Below are positions 1 to 7,651 of a stretch of 20,433 bases of DNA, piece by piece. The position numbers were made by a program, and so were the translations under genes. The DNA comes from Prochloron sp. SP5CPC1 (GTDB lineage: Bacteria > Cyanobacteriota > Cyanobacteriia > Cyanobacteriales > Prochloraceae). A model generated the notes under the pieces. That model saw only the letters and a program-made list of their open reading frames with translations. It was not told where the DNA came from and ran no database searches. Position 1 is the first letter of the stretch. Every line of letters starts with the position of its first letter. The DNA lies in assembly GCA_014323965.1 (NCBI GenBank), contig JACONB010000052.1, forward strand, positions 1 through 20,433, given 5' to 3'.

Positions 1-22
1 CTGTACTTTATTGGTATTAGGC

Positions 23-574
23 ATGATTAATCAACCAACTCAAAAAAACTACTCTCAGATTATAACACTTATTTTTGAGAATGCCCAGCAGTCTATTAAA
101 GACCTGGACAGCAGCATCAATGTTTTCAACACCAAACTCAGCGCTGTGACGGGCTTTAGCGTTGTTTTGATGAAATTTGTTGGCGACCTGCCGGATCAGT
201 CTCTTGAAATAACTAGTTCTGATACAATCAGATCACTTTCATGCTATTCCTGTTCACTCTTCAAAATTATAAGTTGGATACTACTAATTACTTCAACTCT
301 AATTAGCTTTATAGCACTTCTGCCCAAAAAAGTAGGAAATGATAGGCTCATTTCCCCAGCAGAGCAAGTGGAAAAATGCTTGGATCTGTCTGAAGATGAA
401 TATAAGTTACTCTTTATCAATCAGTATGATCGAGATATTGAAAGCCTGATTGAAAAAAGAGATTGGAAAGCTAGACGACTTAACTGGTCTGGGATAACTT
501 TTGTCGGTGCTGCTGTTCTCTCAGCATTAGACTTATTACTAGATATATTCATAACATACAGTTATTTTATGTGA
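23..574 (+). CDS. small membrane protein of unknown function
   Basis: I do not recognise this gene. The reading frame is open to the left edge (TTG at 11, first ATG at 23), so the true start may lie outside the window. From the ATG it encodes 183 residues. A polar, helix-prone N-terminus (about residues 1-40) leads to a moderately hydrophobic stretch (AVTGFSVVLM), then a clear membrane segment (about 80-100, IISWILLITSTLISFIALLP), a charged loop of about 60 residues rich in E, D and K, and a last membrane segment at the C-terminus (about 158-180). This plan of polar helix, membrane helix, soluble loop and membrane helix recalls SLATT/PycTM-like membrane proteins, but no motif proves it and no cyclase partner is in view. 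The next gene, psbB, is 270 bases away and looks unrelated. Confidence 0.6.
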   Translation: MINQPTQKNYSQIITLIFENAQQSIKDLDSSINVFNTKLSAVTGFSVVLMKFVGDLPDQSLEITSSDTIRSLSCYSCSLFKIISWILLITSTLISFIALLPKKVGNDRLISPAEQVEKCLDLSEDEYKLLFINQYDRDIESLIEKRDWKARRLNWSGITFVGAAVLSALDLLLDIFITYSYFM

Positions 575-846
575 TAAAGATAACTTAACAAAAACTTATT
601 TCTAATATAAATGTACAGTAAGTCAAGGAGGGAGCGATCGCTAATGACAATCCAGGTGGATCTGAATCCTGATCGCCAATGAAAAATGATTCAAGAACCG
701 CACCCACAACCACAGCGGCAATAATTGTAAAGGAGTCTTGCCAAAGAGTCCAAGAAAAGTTACACTTCTTTAAAGTTTGATTTTTAACATTGATAAGAAA
801 ACAACGGTCTACTAGACCTTTAATTTCAAGAGGAGGAGCGTAGTCG
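575..846. other. intergenic region and psbB leader
   Basis: This stretch has no gene I can support. It holds a HIP1 octamer at 634-641 and, on +, a very short frame from ATG 644 reading MTIQVDLNPDRQ then stop. That looks like the first residues of a small antitoxin-like protein and may be a remnant. On - there is an open frame with a hydrophobic stretch (positions 585-830) that overlaps psbB and has no convincing start. The psbB ribosome binding site AGGAGG is at 831-836, 10 bases before the ATG. Confidence 0.5.
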
Positions 847-2365
847 ATGGGACTACCTTGGTATCGAGTACATACAGTTGTTCTCAACGATCCGGGACGA
901 CTGATAGCCGTGCATCTGATGCACACGGCTTTAGTAGCAGGCTGGGCAGGCTCAATGGCTCTGTACGAGCTAGCCATTTTTGATCCTAGCGATATGGTTT
1001 TGAACCCCATGTGGCGTCAAGGGATGTTTGTCCTGCCTTTCATGGCCCGTTTAGGGGTAACCGGTTCTTAGGGCGGTTGGAGCATTACGGGGGAAACGTT
1101 TCTGGTCCTTTGAAGGAGTTGCCACTGCTCACATAGTGCTTTCCGGTTTGCTGTTCTTAGCAGCAGTCTGGCATTGGGTATACTGGGATTTGGAACTGTT
1201 TGTGGATCCCCGCACTGGGGAACCGGCTCTAGACCTTCCCAAAATGTTCGGCATTCACCTGTTCTTATCCGGTTTACTCTGCTTTGGCTTCGGTGCTTTC
1301 CACCTAACAGGTCTTTGGGGTCCGGGAACCTGGGTTTCTGACCCTTATGGTCTCACGGGACATATGGAAGCAGTAGCGCCAGAATGGGGTCCGTCGGGGT
1401 TCAATCCCTATAACCCAGGGGGTATCGTTGCTCACCACATCGCCGCTGGTATTGTGGGTATTATAGCTGGTTTATTCCATCTCAGTGTGCGCCCGCCGGA
1501 GCGGCTTTACCGCGCCCTGCGTATGGGGAACATCGAGACCGTACTTTCCAGCAGTATTGCCGCCGTCTTCTTTGCTGCCTTTGTGGTGGCTGGAACCATG
1601 TGGTACGGTTCCGCTGCCACTCCCGTAGAACTCTTTGGTCCCACTCGCTATCAATGGGATAGTGGCTACTATCAGCAAGAAATCCAGCGTCGGGTAGATG
1701 CTAACCTGGCACAAGGAGATAGCTTGGAAGAAGCTTGGGCAAAAATACCGGAAAAACTGGCATTTTACGATTATATCGGCAACAATCCCGCTAAAGGGGG
1801 TCTCTTCCGGGTCGGTCCCATGATTAATGGGGACGGTATTGCCCAAGATTGGCTGGGACACCCGGTTTTTAAAGATGGAGAAGGTCGGGAATTGACTGTG
1901 CGGCGCATGCCTAACTTCTTTGAAAACTTCCCCATTGTCTTAACTGACTCAGAAGGTGTGGTTCGCGCCGACATTCCTTTCCGTCGTGCCGAGTCGGAAT
2001 TGAGTTTCGAGCAAACAGGTGTTACCGCTAGTTTCTATGGCGGCGCTCTGGACGGCAAAACTTTTGCAGATGCCCCTACGGTGAAGCAGTTTGCCCGTAA
2101 AGCTCAGTTGGGGGAACCCTTTGAGTTCGACACAGAAACTACCAACGCTGACGGCGTGTTCCGCACCAGTACCCGAGGCTGGTTTACTTTCGGTCATGCT
2201 GTCTTTGCCTTGCTATTCTTCTTTGGTCATATTTGGCACGGCTCTCGGACTCTTTACCGGGACGTTTTTGCTGGTATCGATCCCGATCTGGAAGAAGAGC
2301 AAGTGGAGTGGGGTTTCTTCCAGAAAGTGGGTGACAAAACAAGCCGCAGGACAGAACCAATTTAG
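847..2365 (+). pseudogene. psbB: psbB, photosystem II CP47 core antenna, disrupted by a stop and a frameshift
   Basis: CP47 binds chlorophyll a in the thylakoid membrane and passes energy to the photosystem II reaction centre. The first 74 residues (MGLPWYRVHTVVLNDPGRL onward) match the start of CP47. Codon 75, normally Trp in the motif GSWGGW, is TAG at 1069-1071. About 27 bases later, at about 1098-1100, the frame shifts: after the residues GET the conserved segment before FWSFEG is missing, a net loss of about 14 bases. From FWSFEG (1100) to the stop at 2365 the other frame is intact and well conserved, including the HHIAAGIVGIIAGLFHL helix, the lumenal loop (GGLFRVGPM, RRMPNFFE) and the last helix with FGHIWHGSR. 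The combined product would be about 507 residues, the usual CP47 size. An AGGAGG site sits 10 bases before the ATG. As written no full CP47 can be made; a recent mutation, a second intact copy elsewhere, or a sequence error are all possible. Confidence 0.93.
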
Positions 2366-2393
2366 ATTGGTTGGTACCTACTAGCTTTTTGCC

Positions 2394-2429
2394 AAGGGCG
2401 GACAGCGTCATCGACGGTGTCCGCCCTTT
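2394..2429 (+). terminator. strong hairpin between psbB and psbT
   Basis: AAGGGCGGACA (2394-2404) pairs perfectly with TGTCCGCCCTT (2418-2428). After one G-G mismatch, an inner stem CGTC/GACG closes on a three-base loop. The run of T after it is short (TTT), so it may end or attenuate psbB transcription, or protect the psbB 3' end, rather than being a full intrinsic terminator. Confidence 0.7.
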
Positions 2430-2520
2430 CATGACAAAGATGAATAATTTTTATTGATCTAAGTATTGATCTAAGTTATTTTTGATAAACTATCATAGAG
2501 CAGTTAGGAATTTTAAACAT

Positions 2521-2616
2521 ATGGAAAGTGTTGCTTACATTTTGGTTTTGACTATGGCTCTGGCCGTTCTTTTCTTTGCGATCGCCTTTCGCGAACCTCC
2601 TCGCATTGAAAAGTAA
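2521..2616 (+). CDS. psbT: PsbT, photosystem II small subunit
   Basis: The 31-residue product starts MESVAYILVLTMALAVLFFA and ends REPPRIEK. This is the typical PsbT layout: a single membrane helix followed by a short basic and proline-containing tail. PsbT sits at the photosystem II dimer interface near D1 and helps assembly and repair. It lies 155 bases after psbB in the order usual for cyanobacteria. The start has a plausible ribosome binding site (TAGGAA, 2505-2510). A HIP1 octamer (2578-2585) lies inside the coding sequence. Unlike psbB it is intact. The hairpin at 2394-2429 separates it from psbB, so it may have its own promoter in the AT-rich stretch 2450-2510. Confidence 0.93.
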   Translation: MESVAYILVLTMALAVLFFAIAFREPPRIEK

Positions 2617-2702
2617 ATCTTTTTGTTCTTCGTTCAATTTCTTGATCCCAATCGCCAGAAGACTCCCGTCTCTATGACAGGGAGTTCATGGCTTTTAATC
2701 CC

Positions 2703-3179
2703 ATGCACTGTCCTCATTGCCAATATACTGAAAGCAGGGTTCTTGAGTCCCGTTCTACTGAAGCGGGATTGAGTATTCGCCGTCGCCGGGAGTGTTTGCG
2801 CTGCCAGCACCGCTTTACTACCTACGAAAGAATTGAATTTGTACCGATAACCGTCATTAAACGGGATCTCTCTCGAGAATCTTTCGATCGCTCTAAACTA
2901 TTGCGGGGAATTGTGCGGGCTTGCCAAAAAACAGGGGTTGCTGACGGTAAACTGGAAGGTATAGTTGACGAAATTATAGCTCAATTACAGCAGCAATCGC
3001 GCCGGGAAGTTACTAGCGCAGAAATTGGCGAATTGGTACTTCAGTACCTGGAACCTGAATCAGTTGTAGCCTACGTTCGCTTTGCTTCTGTCTATCAGCA
3101 GTTTCAAGGTATTAGGGATTTTGTCGCTATCTTAAAACGGCTAGAGGAAGAAAGTAAAGAGTTGGCTATCTCCCCTTGA
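2703..3179 (+). CDS. nrdR: NrdR, transcriptional repressor of ribonucleotide reductase genes
   Basis: NrdR represses ribonucleotide reductase operons in response to the ATP/dATP balance. The N-terminal zinc ribbon is complete: CPHC at the start and CLRC about 30 residues on (ECLRCQHRFTTYERIE). The ATP-cone follows (FVPITVIKRDLSRESFDRSK through about residue 135). Two starts are possible. ATG 2703 gives MHCPHC, the start seen in most NrdR proteins, but has no well-placed ribosome binding site. ATG 2688 adds five residues (MAFNP), and the AGGGAG at 2679-2684 is only three bases from it. I prefer 2703 by family comparison. A weak hairpin (ACTCCC 2662-2667 with GGGAGT 2680-2685) lies just upstream. 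The product is 158 residues, the usual size, with no sign of damage. Confidence 0.93.
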   Translation: MHCPHCQYTESRVLESRSTEAGLSIRRRRECLRCQHRFTTYERIEFVPITVIKRDLSRESFDRSKLLRGIVRACQKTGVADGKLEGIVDEIIAQLQQQSRREVTSAEIGELVLQYLEPESVVAYVRFASVYQQFQGIRDFVAILKRLEEESKELAISP

Positions 3180-3329
3180 AGATGTATTATCAATATTTGG
3201 CTCACTTTTGCTAACATTGAAGTAGAAAAGCTTTGAACTCAAAATACTGTAAGCTGTACCATAAATAATAAATGTACGCAACAGGAGGCATAGCAATTCA
3301 GAAAATAATCCCGAGGAAATTAAACCCAC

Positions 3330-4313
3330 ATGCTCAGTCTGAAAGAAAAAGAAACTACTAAAGATATAGGCTTTACCCACGAGGATTTTGCCGCCCTTCT
3401 CGATCAGTACGATTACAACTTTAGTCCCGGTGATATTGTTCCGGGAACTGTATTTAGTCTAGAACCAAGAGGCGCTCTGATTGACATTGGGGCTAAAACA
3501 GCAGCATACATTCCGATCCAGGAAATGTCAATCAACCGGGTGGATGACCCAGTTGAGGTTTTACAGCAAAATGAGACGAGAGAATTCTTCATTCTAACCG
3601 ATGAAAATGAAGACGGTCAATTAACTCTTTCCATTCGTCGGATCGAGTATATGCGAGCTTGGGAAAGAGTGCGTCAGCTGCAAACGGAAGATGCTACGGT
3701 GCGTTCCGATGTCTTTGCTACTAATCGTGGGGGAGCATTGGTACGCATTGAGGGTTTGCGAGGCTTTATTCCCGGTTCTCACATTAGCACCCGTCAATCT
3801 AAAGAAGATTTACTAGGACAGTATTTACCTCTGAAATTCCTGGAAGTGGATGAGGAACGGAACCGCTTGGTTCTCAGCCATCGTCGCGCTTTAGTGGAGC
3901 GGAAGATGAATGGTTTGGAAGTAGGGGAAGTGGTTACCGGTTCGGTGCGGGGAATTAAGCCCTATGGCGCTTTTATCGATATTGGTGGTGTCAGCGGATT
4001 GCTCCATATCTCAGAAATTTCCCACGACCACATCGATACCCCCCACAGTGTCTTTAATGTCAATGATGAATTGAAAGTGATGATTATTGACTTGGATGCT
4101 GATCGGGGTCGCATTTCTCTTTCCACGAAACAAATCGAACCGGAACCTGGGGATATGCTCAAAAATCGAGAGGTGGTTTTTGAGAAAGCAGAAGAAATGG
4201 CCGAGAAATATCGTCAGAAACTCCTGGCTGAAGCAGAAGGTAAGAATGAGGAGCAGTTTGAACCTCCTCCCGCTTTACCAACTGAAGAGGAAATACCTTC
4301 AGCTTCTGAGTAA
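3330..4313 (+). CDS. rpsA: 30S ribosomal protein S1 (cyanobacterial three-domain type)
   Basis: S1 binds mRNA on the small ribosomal subunit during initiation. The 327-residue protein has three S1 RNA-binding domains: about residues 32-101 (GDIVPGTVFSLEPRGALIDIGAKTAA onward), about 119-185 (with the conserved RGGALVRIEGLRGFIPGSHIS), and about 199-268 (GEVVTGSVRGIKPYGAFIDIG to RISLSTKQ). An acidic, low-complexity tail follows. Three domains and this length fit the cyanobacterial/plastid S1 rather than the six-domain enterobacterial one. GAGGAA at about 3312-3317 is a possible ribosome binding site, a little far from ATG 3330. The extreme N-terminus (MLSLKEKETT) is variable in the family, so the start is less certain than the rest. 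A classic terminator follows at once. Confidence 0.95.
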   Translation: MLSLKEKETTKDIGFTHEDFAALLDQYDYNFSPGDIVPGTVFSLEPRGALIDIGAKTAAYIPIQEMSINRVDDPVEVLQQNETREFFILTDENEDGQLTLSIRRIEYMRAWERVRQLQTEDATVRSDVFATNRGGALVRIEGLRGFIPGSHISTRQSKEDLLGQYLPLKFLEVDEERNRLVLSHRRALVERKMNGLEVGEVVTGSVRGIKPYGAFIDIGGVSGLLHISEISHDHIDTPHSVFNVNDELKVMIIDLDADRGRISLSTKQIEPEPGDMLKNREVVFEKAEEMAEKYRQKLLAEAEGKNEEQFEPPPALPTEEEIPSASE

Positions 4314-4320
4314 TTAAGGA

Positions 4321-4348
4321 AAAGAGGGTGACTGCCCTCTTTTTTTTT
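4321..4348 (+). terminator. intrinsic terminator after rpsA
   Basis: AAAGAGGG (4321-4328) pairs with CCCTCTTT (4335-4342) over a six-base loop, and T continues without a break to 4348. This is a textbook rho-independent terminator, eight bases after the rpsA stop codon. It separates rpsA from metK. Confidence 0.93.
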
Positions 4349-4395
4349 AACCACCGCTTATCATTATCAACTTATTTCCATAGGATTAAAGAAAA

Positions 4396-5529
4396 TTGTC
4401 TAATCGCTACTTATTTACTTCCGAATCCGTTACAGAGGGCCATCCCGATAAAATTTGCGATCGCATTTCCGATACTATTTTAGATGCTCTCCTTTCTCAA
4501 GACCAGCAAAGTAGGGTTGCTGCTGAGGTGGTTGTCAATACTGGTTTGGTCTTGATTACTGGGGAAATCACCTCCAAAGTTGAGGTAGATTACGTGGATT
4601 TGGCCCGGAAGCAAATTGCCGAAATTGGCTATACCGATGCTAGTAATGGTTTCTCTGCTAATAGCTGTGCTATCTTGGTGGCATTAGAAAAGCAGTCTCC
4701 TGATATTGCTCAAGGGGTATCTTTCGCTCAAGAGCAACGAGAACAACTCAGCGAAGATGAGTTGGATCAGATTGGTGCTGGGGATCAAGGGCTGATGTTT
4801 GGCTATGCTTGTAATGAAACCCCAGAACTAATGCCCATGCCTATTAGTTTAGCACATCGTCTGGCTCGGCAATTGGCTTTGGTGCGAAAAACTGCTCAAT
4901 TGCCCTATCTCGGTCCTGACGGGAAGACTCAGGTGACGGTAGTTTATGAAGATGGTCGTCCCGTGGGTATTGATACCATCTTAATTTCTACTCAGCATCG
5001 GGAAACTATCGGGAATATTACCGATGAAACTGGGGTGCAGAAGAAAATTAAGGAAGACCTGTGGGAAGCTGTCGTCCAGCAAGTATTTGCGGATTTGGAT
5101 CTTAAACCAGATGATTCCACCCGCTTTTTGGTCAACCCCACAGGTAAATTTGTCATTGGGGGTCCACAAGGGGATTCCGGTTTGACCGGGAGGAAGATTA
5201 TTGTGGATACCTATGGGGGTTATGCTCGTCACGGTGGGGGGGCTTTCTCTGGGAAAGACCCTACTAAGGTGGATAGGAGCGCTTCCTATGCTTGTCGCTA
5301 TGTGGCTAAAAATATTGTAGCTGCTGGTTTAGCTGATAAGTGTGAAGTGCAAGTTAGTTATGCTATTGGTGTAGCTCGTCCTGTGAGTATTATGGTGGAC
5401 ACTTTCGGTACCGGGAAAGTGCCTGAAGAGAGATTGTTGGAGTTGGTGCAAAAGCATTTTGAACTGCGTCCTGGGGGGATTATTCAGTTGCCTTGGGAAC
5501 GATTGGATAAGGTAGCAGTTTTAAAGTAA
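4396..5529 (+). CDS. metK: S-adenosylmethionine synthase, internally shortened, TTG start
   Basis: MetK makes S-adenosylmethionine from methionine and ATP in the cytosol. The N-terminal and central domains are well conserved: SESVTEGHPDKICD (His16 and Asp18), the ATP-binding GAGDQG motif (near residue 127) and the glycine-rich loop GGGAFSGKDPTKVDRS. The start must be TTG at 4396: an in-frame TAA lies just upstream (4387-4389), and AGGA at 4382-4385 is 10 bases before the TTG. The product is 377 residues, whereas cyanobacterial MetK is usually about 415-420. The loss is near the C-terminus. After FELRPGGIIQ the sequence jumps at about 5487/5488 to LPWERLDKVAVLK, skipping about 30 conserved residues that include the AAYGHFGR signature. 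The deletion is in frame. Activity is doubtful if the deletion is real. Confidence 0.93.
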   Translation: MSNRYLFTSESVTEGHPDKICDRISDTILDALLSQDQQSRVAAEVVVNTGLVLITGEITSKVEVDYVDLARKQIAEIGYTDASNGFSANSCAILVALEKQSPDIAQGVSFAQEQREQLSEDELDQIGAGDQGLMFGYACNETPELMPMPISLAHRLARQLALVRKTAQLPYLGPDGKTQVTVVYEDGRPVGIDTILISTQHRETIGNITDETGVQKKIKEDLWEAVVQQVFADLDLKPDDSTRFLVNPTGKFVIGGPQGDSGLTGRKIIVDTYGGYARHGGGAFSGKDPTKVDRSASYACRYVAKNIVAAGLADKCEVQVSYAIGVARPVSIMVDTFGTGKVPEERLLELVQKHFELRPGGIIQLPWERLDKVAVLK

Positions 5530-5530
5530 T

Positions 5531-5632
5531 AGTTTCACGCAGAGTCGCAGGTAGCCGCTCGGAGACTCGCTCCAGCGCAGAGAGGTTGAAAAAGAGACCA
5601 TCTGCGGACGCCAAGGGCGGTTGCTTCGCAAT
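5531..5632. repeat. intergenic repeats after metK
   Basis: Position 5532 begins a degenerate copy of the dispersed GTTTCACGCAGAG repeat seen again at 15874, 16727 and 20111. It is interrupted by a foreign-looking stretch at about 5551-5573. From 5607 to 5632 lies a second element, GGACGCCAAGGGCGGTTGC and following bases, that recurs at 6510-6536. The remaining bases to 5686 hold no gene. Confidence 0.75.
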
Positions 5633-5686
5633 TATCTGCGGTTTAAAATGAGGTAATTGTGCAATGGAAAAGTTAGAGCATCATCA

Positions 5687-6448
5687 CTAATAACGGCAAG
5701 AATGGGATGTATAAACCACATCTACTGGTAGCTCAAGAATACCATCAGGGAGATAAGTAATGGGATTGCCGTAGAGAGCAATATCATCTTGCAATCCAGA
5801 TAATTTACCAATGCTTTCAGGCAACCCAGATAACTGATTATATTCAAGTTCCAAATTCTCTAACTGCCTCAGTCTGCCTATAGTTTCTGGTAAGCTGATT
5901 ATCTGGTTCTTAGAAGCAATTAACTCTCGAAGATTGTTCAATTCACCAATGCTTTCTGGTAACTGTTGCAATTTTTCGTTATGAGTTATACGGAGGACAA
6001 CTAAACTTTTAAGATTGCCCAAGGTGTTTGGCAATGACTCAAGGATTGTGCTGTCAATAATCAGTCGTGTTAAAGAGGTAAGTTGTCCAATAGTATCAGG
6101 TAACTTGTCAAAATTAGATAGGGGCCGCTGACATTCTGTTAGTAATAATGACCTAAGATTTTTTAATTTACCGATTGTACTGGGCAACTCTTTGAGATTT
6201 TAACAATCTGCGATATACAAAAATTCCAAACTTCTAAGGTTGCCAATGCTTTCGGGTATTTCATCAACACCATACCCTCTGATACACTTATTACAAATTG
6301 TAAGCTCCTCTAAGCTCAGTATATCTCCAATAGAGTCAGGAAGCATTCCCCAGTAACTGCCTAAAAGATTCAGAGTAAATCTCTTTCCTTTAGATCTAAT
6401 AGCACTTTCAATTATTGCCTCAGCTTCGTTAAAGTTGTCCATTTGCAT
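5687..6448 (-). pseudogene. leucine-rich-repeat protein gene with an in-frame stop
   Basis: The two halves are in one frame, separated only by a TAA at 6200-6202 (reading ..LYIADC, stop, NLKELPSTIG..). Start candidates are ATG at 6448 or 6442. The upstream part has about 80 residues and includes LPDSIGDILSLEELTI and IPESIGNLRSLEFLYI. The downstream part continues with at least five more units of about 23 residues of the form LPxxIGxLxxLxxLxLxxN, ending in GNPITYLPDGILELP. Bacterial proteins of this type are binding scaffolds whose partners are usually unknown; no kinase, Roc-GTPase or other catalytic domain is present. One base change would restore the gene. It lies between two copies of the repeat at 5607-5632 and 6510-6536. 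Confidence 0.85.
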
Positions 6449-6590
6449 TATACACTTTATATTGTCTTTTACAAGAGGTTTAGTAGTAGTGCGGACGCCA
6501 CACCATCCGGGACGCCAAGGGCGGTTGCTTACGCAATGGTAACGCACTGTCCCGGCAAGCAGATAGTAAGGTGGGCAGTGCCGCACCCTA
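6449..6590. repeat. intergenic repeat cluster
   Basis: This stretch is built of repeats. The GGACGCCAAGGGCGGTTGC element (6510-6536) also occurs at 5607-5632. The segment 6568-6590 (GGTGGGCAGTGCCGCACCC and neighbours) has the palindromic look of a family common in cyanobacterial intergenic DNA. Read on -, its end GTAGGGTGCGG supplies the TAG stop codon of the retropepsin-like gene (6588-6590). Confidence 0.7.
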
Positions 6591-7043
6591 CAAAGAACCA
6601 AAATAAAAGGTGTCTGTATTGGGATCCAAGGCAAACCGAATTCTTTCTAAAAATCCAGCCAAACCAATAAAGGAGGGAAAATCTCCCCAAGAGTCGGCTG
6701 AGTCTGGCACAAAAACTGTTGCATCTACATCTAAATTATCCCCCTCTCTTGCAACTAATCGGACATTGAGACGAAACAGAGACCCATTTAGTATCATGCC
6801 ACGAATCAACATGGTCTCTGAGCTAAGCGCCGATACCGGATCAACTCCGGCGCGTTTGGCAATTTTTGGCGCACAAATCACATAAGGTGCGCCTGTATCC
6901 ACTACAGCTTGAGTTGTCACTCCTTGAATTTCAACTTTAAGAATGATCCGATTTGTAGTTTCTGTGTCTGTTACGGGACGATAAGAGTAGCGTGTTGCGC
7001 CGGTTGCAAAGGATTCGCCGTTGGAAAAGCAAAGAAGTGTCAT
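6588..7043 (-). CDS. retropepsin-like aspartyl protease family protein
   Basis: The 151-residue product carries the aspartyl-protease signature AVVDTGAPYVIC, with D49-T50-G51 as the predicted catalytic triplet. The C-terminal part, with FIGLAGFLERIRFALDP, is typical of the small retropepsin-like proteins of cyanobacteria. Such proteins have one DTG motif and would need to dimerise to be active. No signal peptide is evident. Its ATG overlaps the stop of the upstream gene as TAATG (7041-7045), so the two are probably translated together. The product could be a protease acting on the DUF5678-like partner or on another protein; the substrate is unknown. Its stop codon lies in an intergenic repeat. 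Confidence 0.85.
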   Translation of the reverse strand: MTLLCFSNGESFATGATRYSYRPVTDTETTNRIILKVEIQGVTTQAVVDTGAPYVICAPKIAKRAGVDPVSALSSETMLIRGMILNGSLFRLNVRLVAREGDNLDVDATVFVPDSADSWGDFPSFIGLAGFLERIRFALDPNTDTFYFGSL

Positions 7044-7405
7044 TAGTAAATCACAGTTACAAGGATACCAGTATTCTTAATCTCACCAATTTGCTCAACA
7101 ATTTCATCGAGGTCTTTCCCACTGGCTAATAATTGCCCATTCTTGAGCGCCACCCAGCAGCCCCTATATTGCTTTCGGTTTTCCTTAATCCAGTCAATAT
7201 CTGCCTGGCCATCATCTTGATTGGGATCCCGGGGAACCATTGTAACTTTGGGAGGTGCGAGAATATACTCATATTTCTGGAGTTCTGCATGTTCTGGGAA
7301 AGACTTCAGCCCTTCCACGGCAATTTTCCAAGCTCCATGGAAATCACCTCGTTGTATTTCTATATCAGCTTGTTTGATAAATTCTACAGCAGTTTGGTTC
7401 GTCAT
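7043..7405 (-). CDS. DUF5678-type protein with a TPR-like N-terminus
   Basis: The product has 120 residues. The C-terminal half, from WIKENRKQYRGCWVALKNGQ to VIY, matches the pattern of DUF5678 domains (W..EN...Y.G.WVAL..G.LLASG.DL.E). The N-terminal half (AVEFIKQADIEIQRGDFHGA onward) looks like one TPR-type helical hairpin. The function is unknown. DUF5678-like proteins are often encoded beside retropepsin-like proteins in cyanobacteria, as here, where the stop of this gene overlaps the protease start. That suggests a functional pair, perhaps substrate and protease or adaptor and protease, but this is inference. No clear promoter could be picked upstream. Confidence 0.75.
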   Translation of the reverse strand: MTNQTAVEFIKQADIEIQRGDFHGAWKIAVEGLKSFPEHAELQKYEYILAPPKVTMVPRDPNQDDGQADIDWIKENRKQYRGCWVALKNGQLLASGKDLDEIVEQIGEIKNTGILVTVIY

Positions 7406-7651
7406 TTTAATTTAAAGTTTAAGGGTTTTATCTCTATTATATCTCTCCTTTTCCCTATCTACACATTATCAAACCTTTACCGCACCCGTGTGAAACTTAT
7501 CTTCAAAGGAAACAACAGCTTGCCAAAACTCTTACAAATAGCCAAAATCATCGATACCATGAACCAATGGCTCGATGGTCTCACATTCTGGTTAATTTTC
7601 ATGGTACAATTGAAGGAACACCGTAAACTTGACATTTATCAAAAGGGTTTC

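Noticed and set aside
585..1010. Open frame on - overlapping the psbB start, with a hydrophobic stretch
   Set aside because: It is mostly antisense to conserved CP47 codons, has no ribosome binding site and no recognisable family. The hydrophobic part alone is not enough.
1069..1113. Readthrough or programmed frameshift producing full CP47 from psbB
   Set aside because: Readthrough of TAG alone reaches a TGA at 1111-1113, and the conserved residues before FWSFEG are physically missing, so no recoding can restore them. No slippery sequence or stimulatory structure is seen.
7133..7651. N-terminal extension of the secreted protein back to 7133
   Set aside because: It is antisense to the DUF5678-like gene, and the residues look random. 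The signal peptide starts at 7652.
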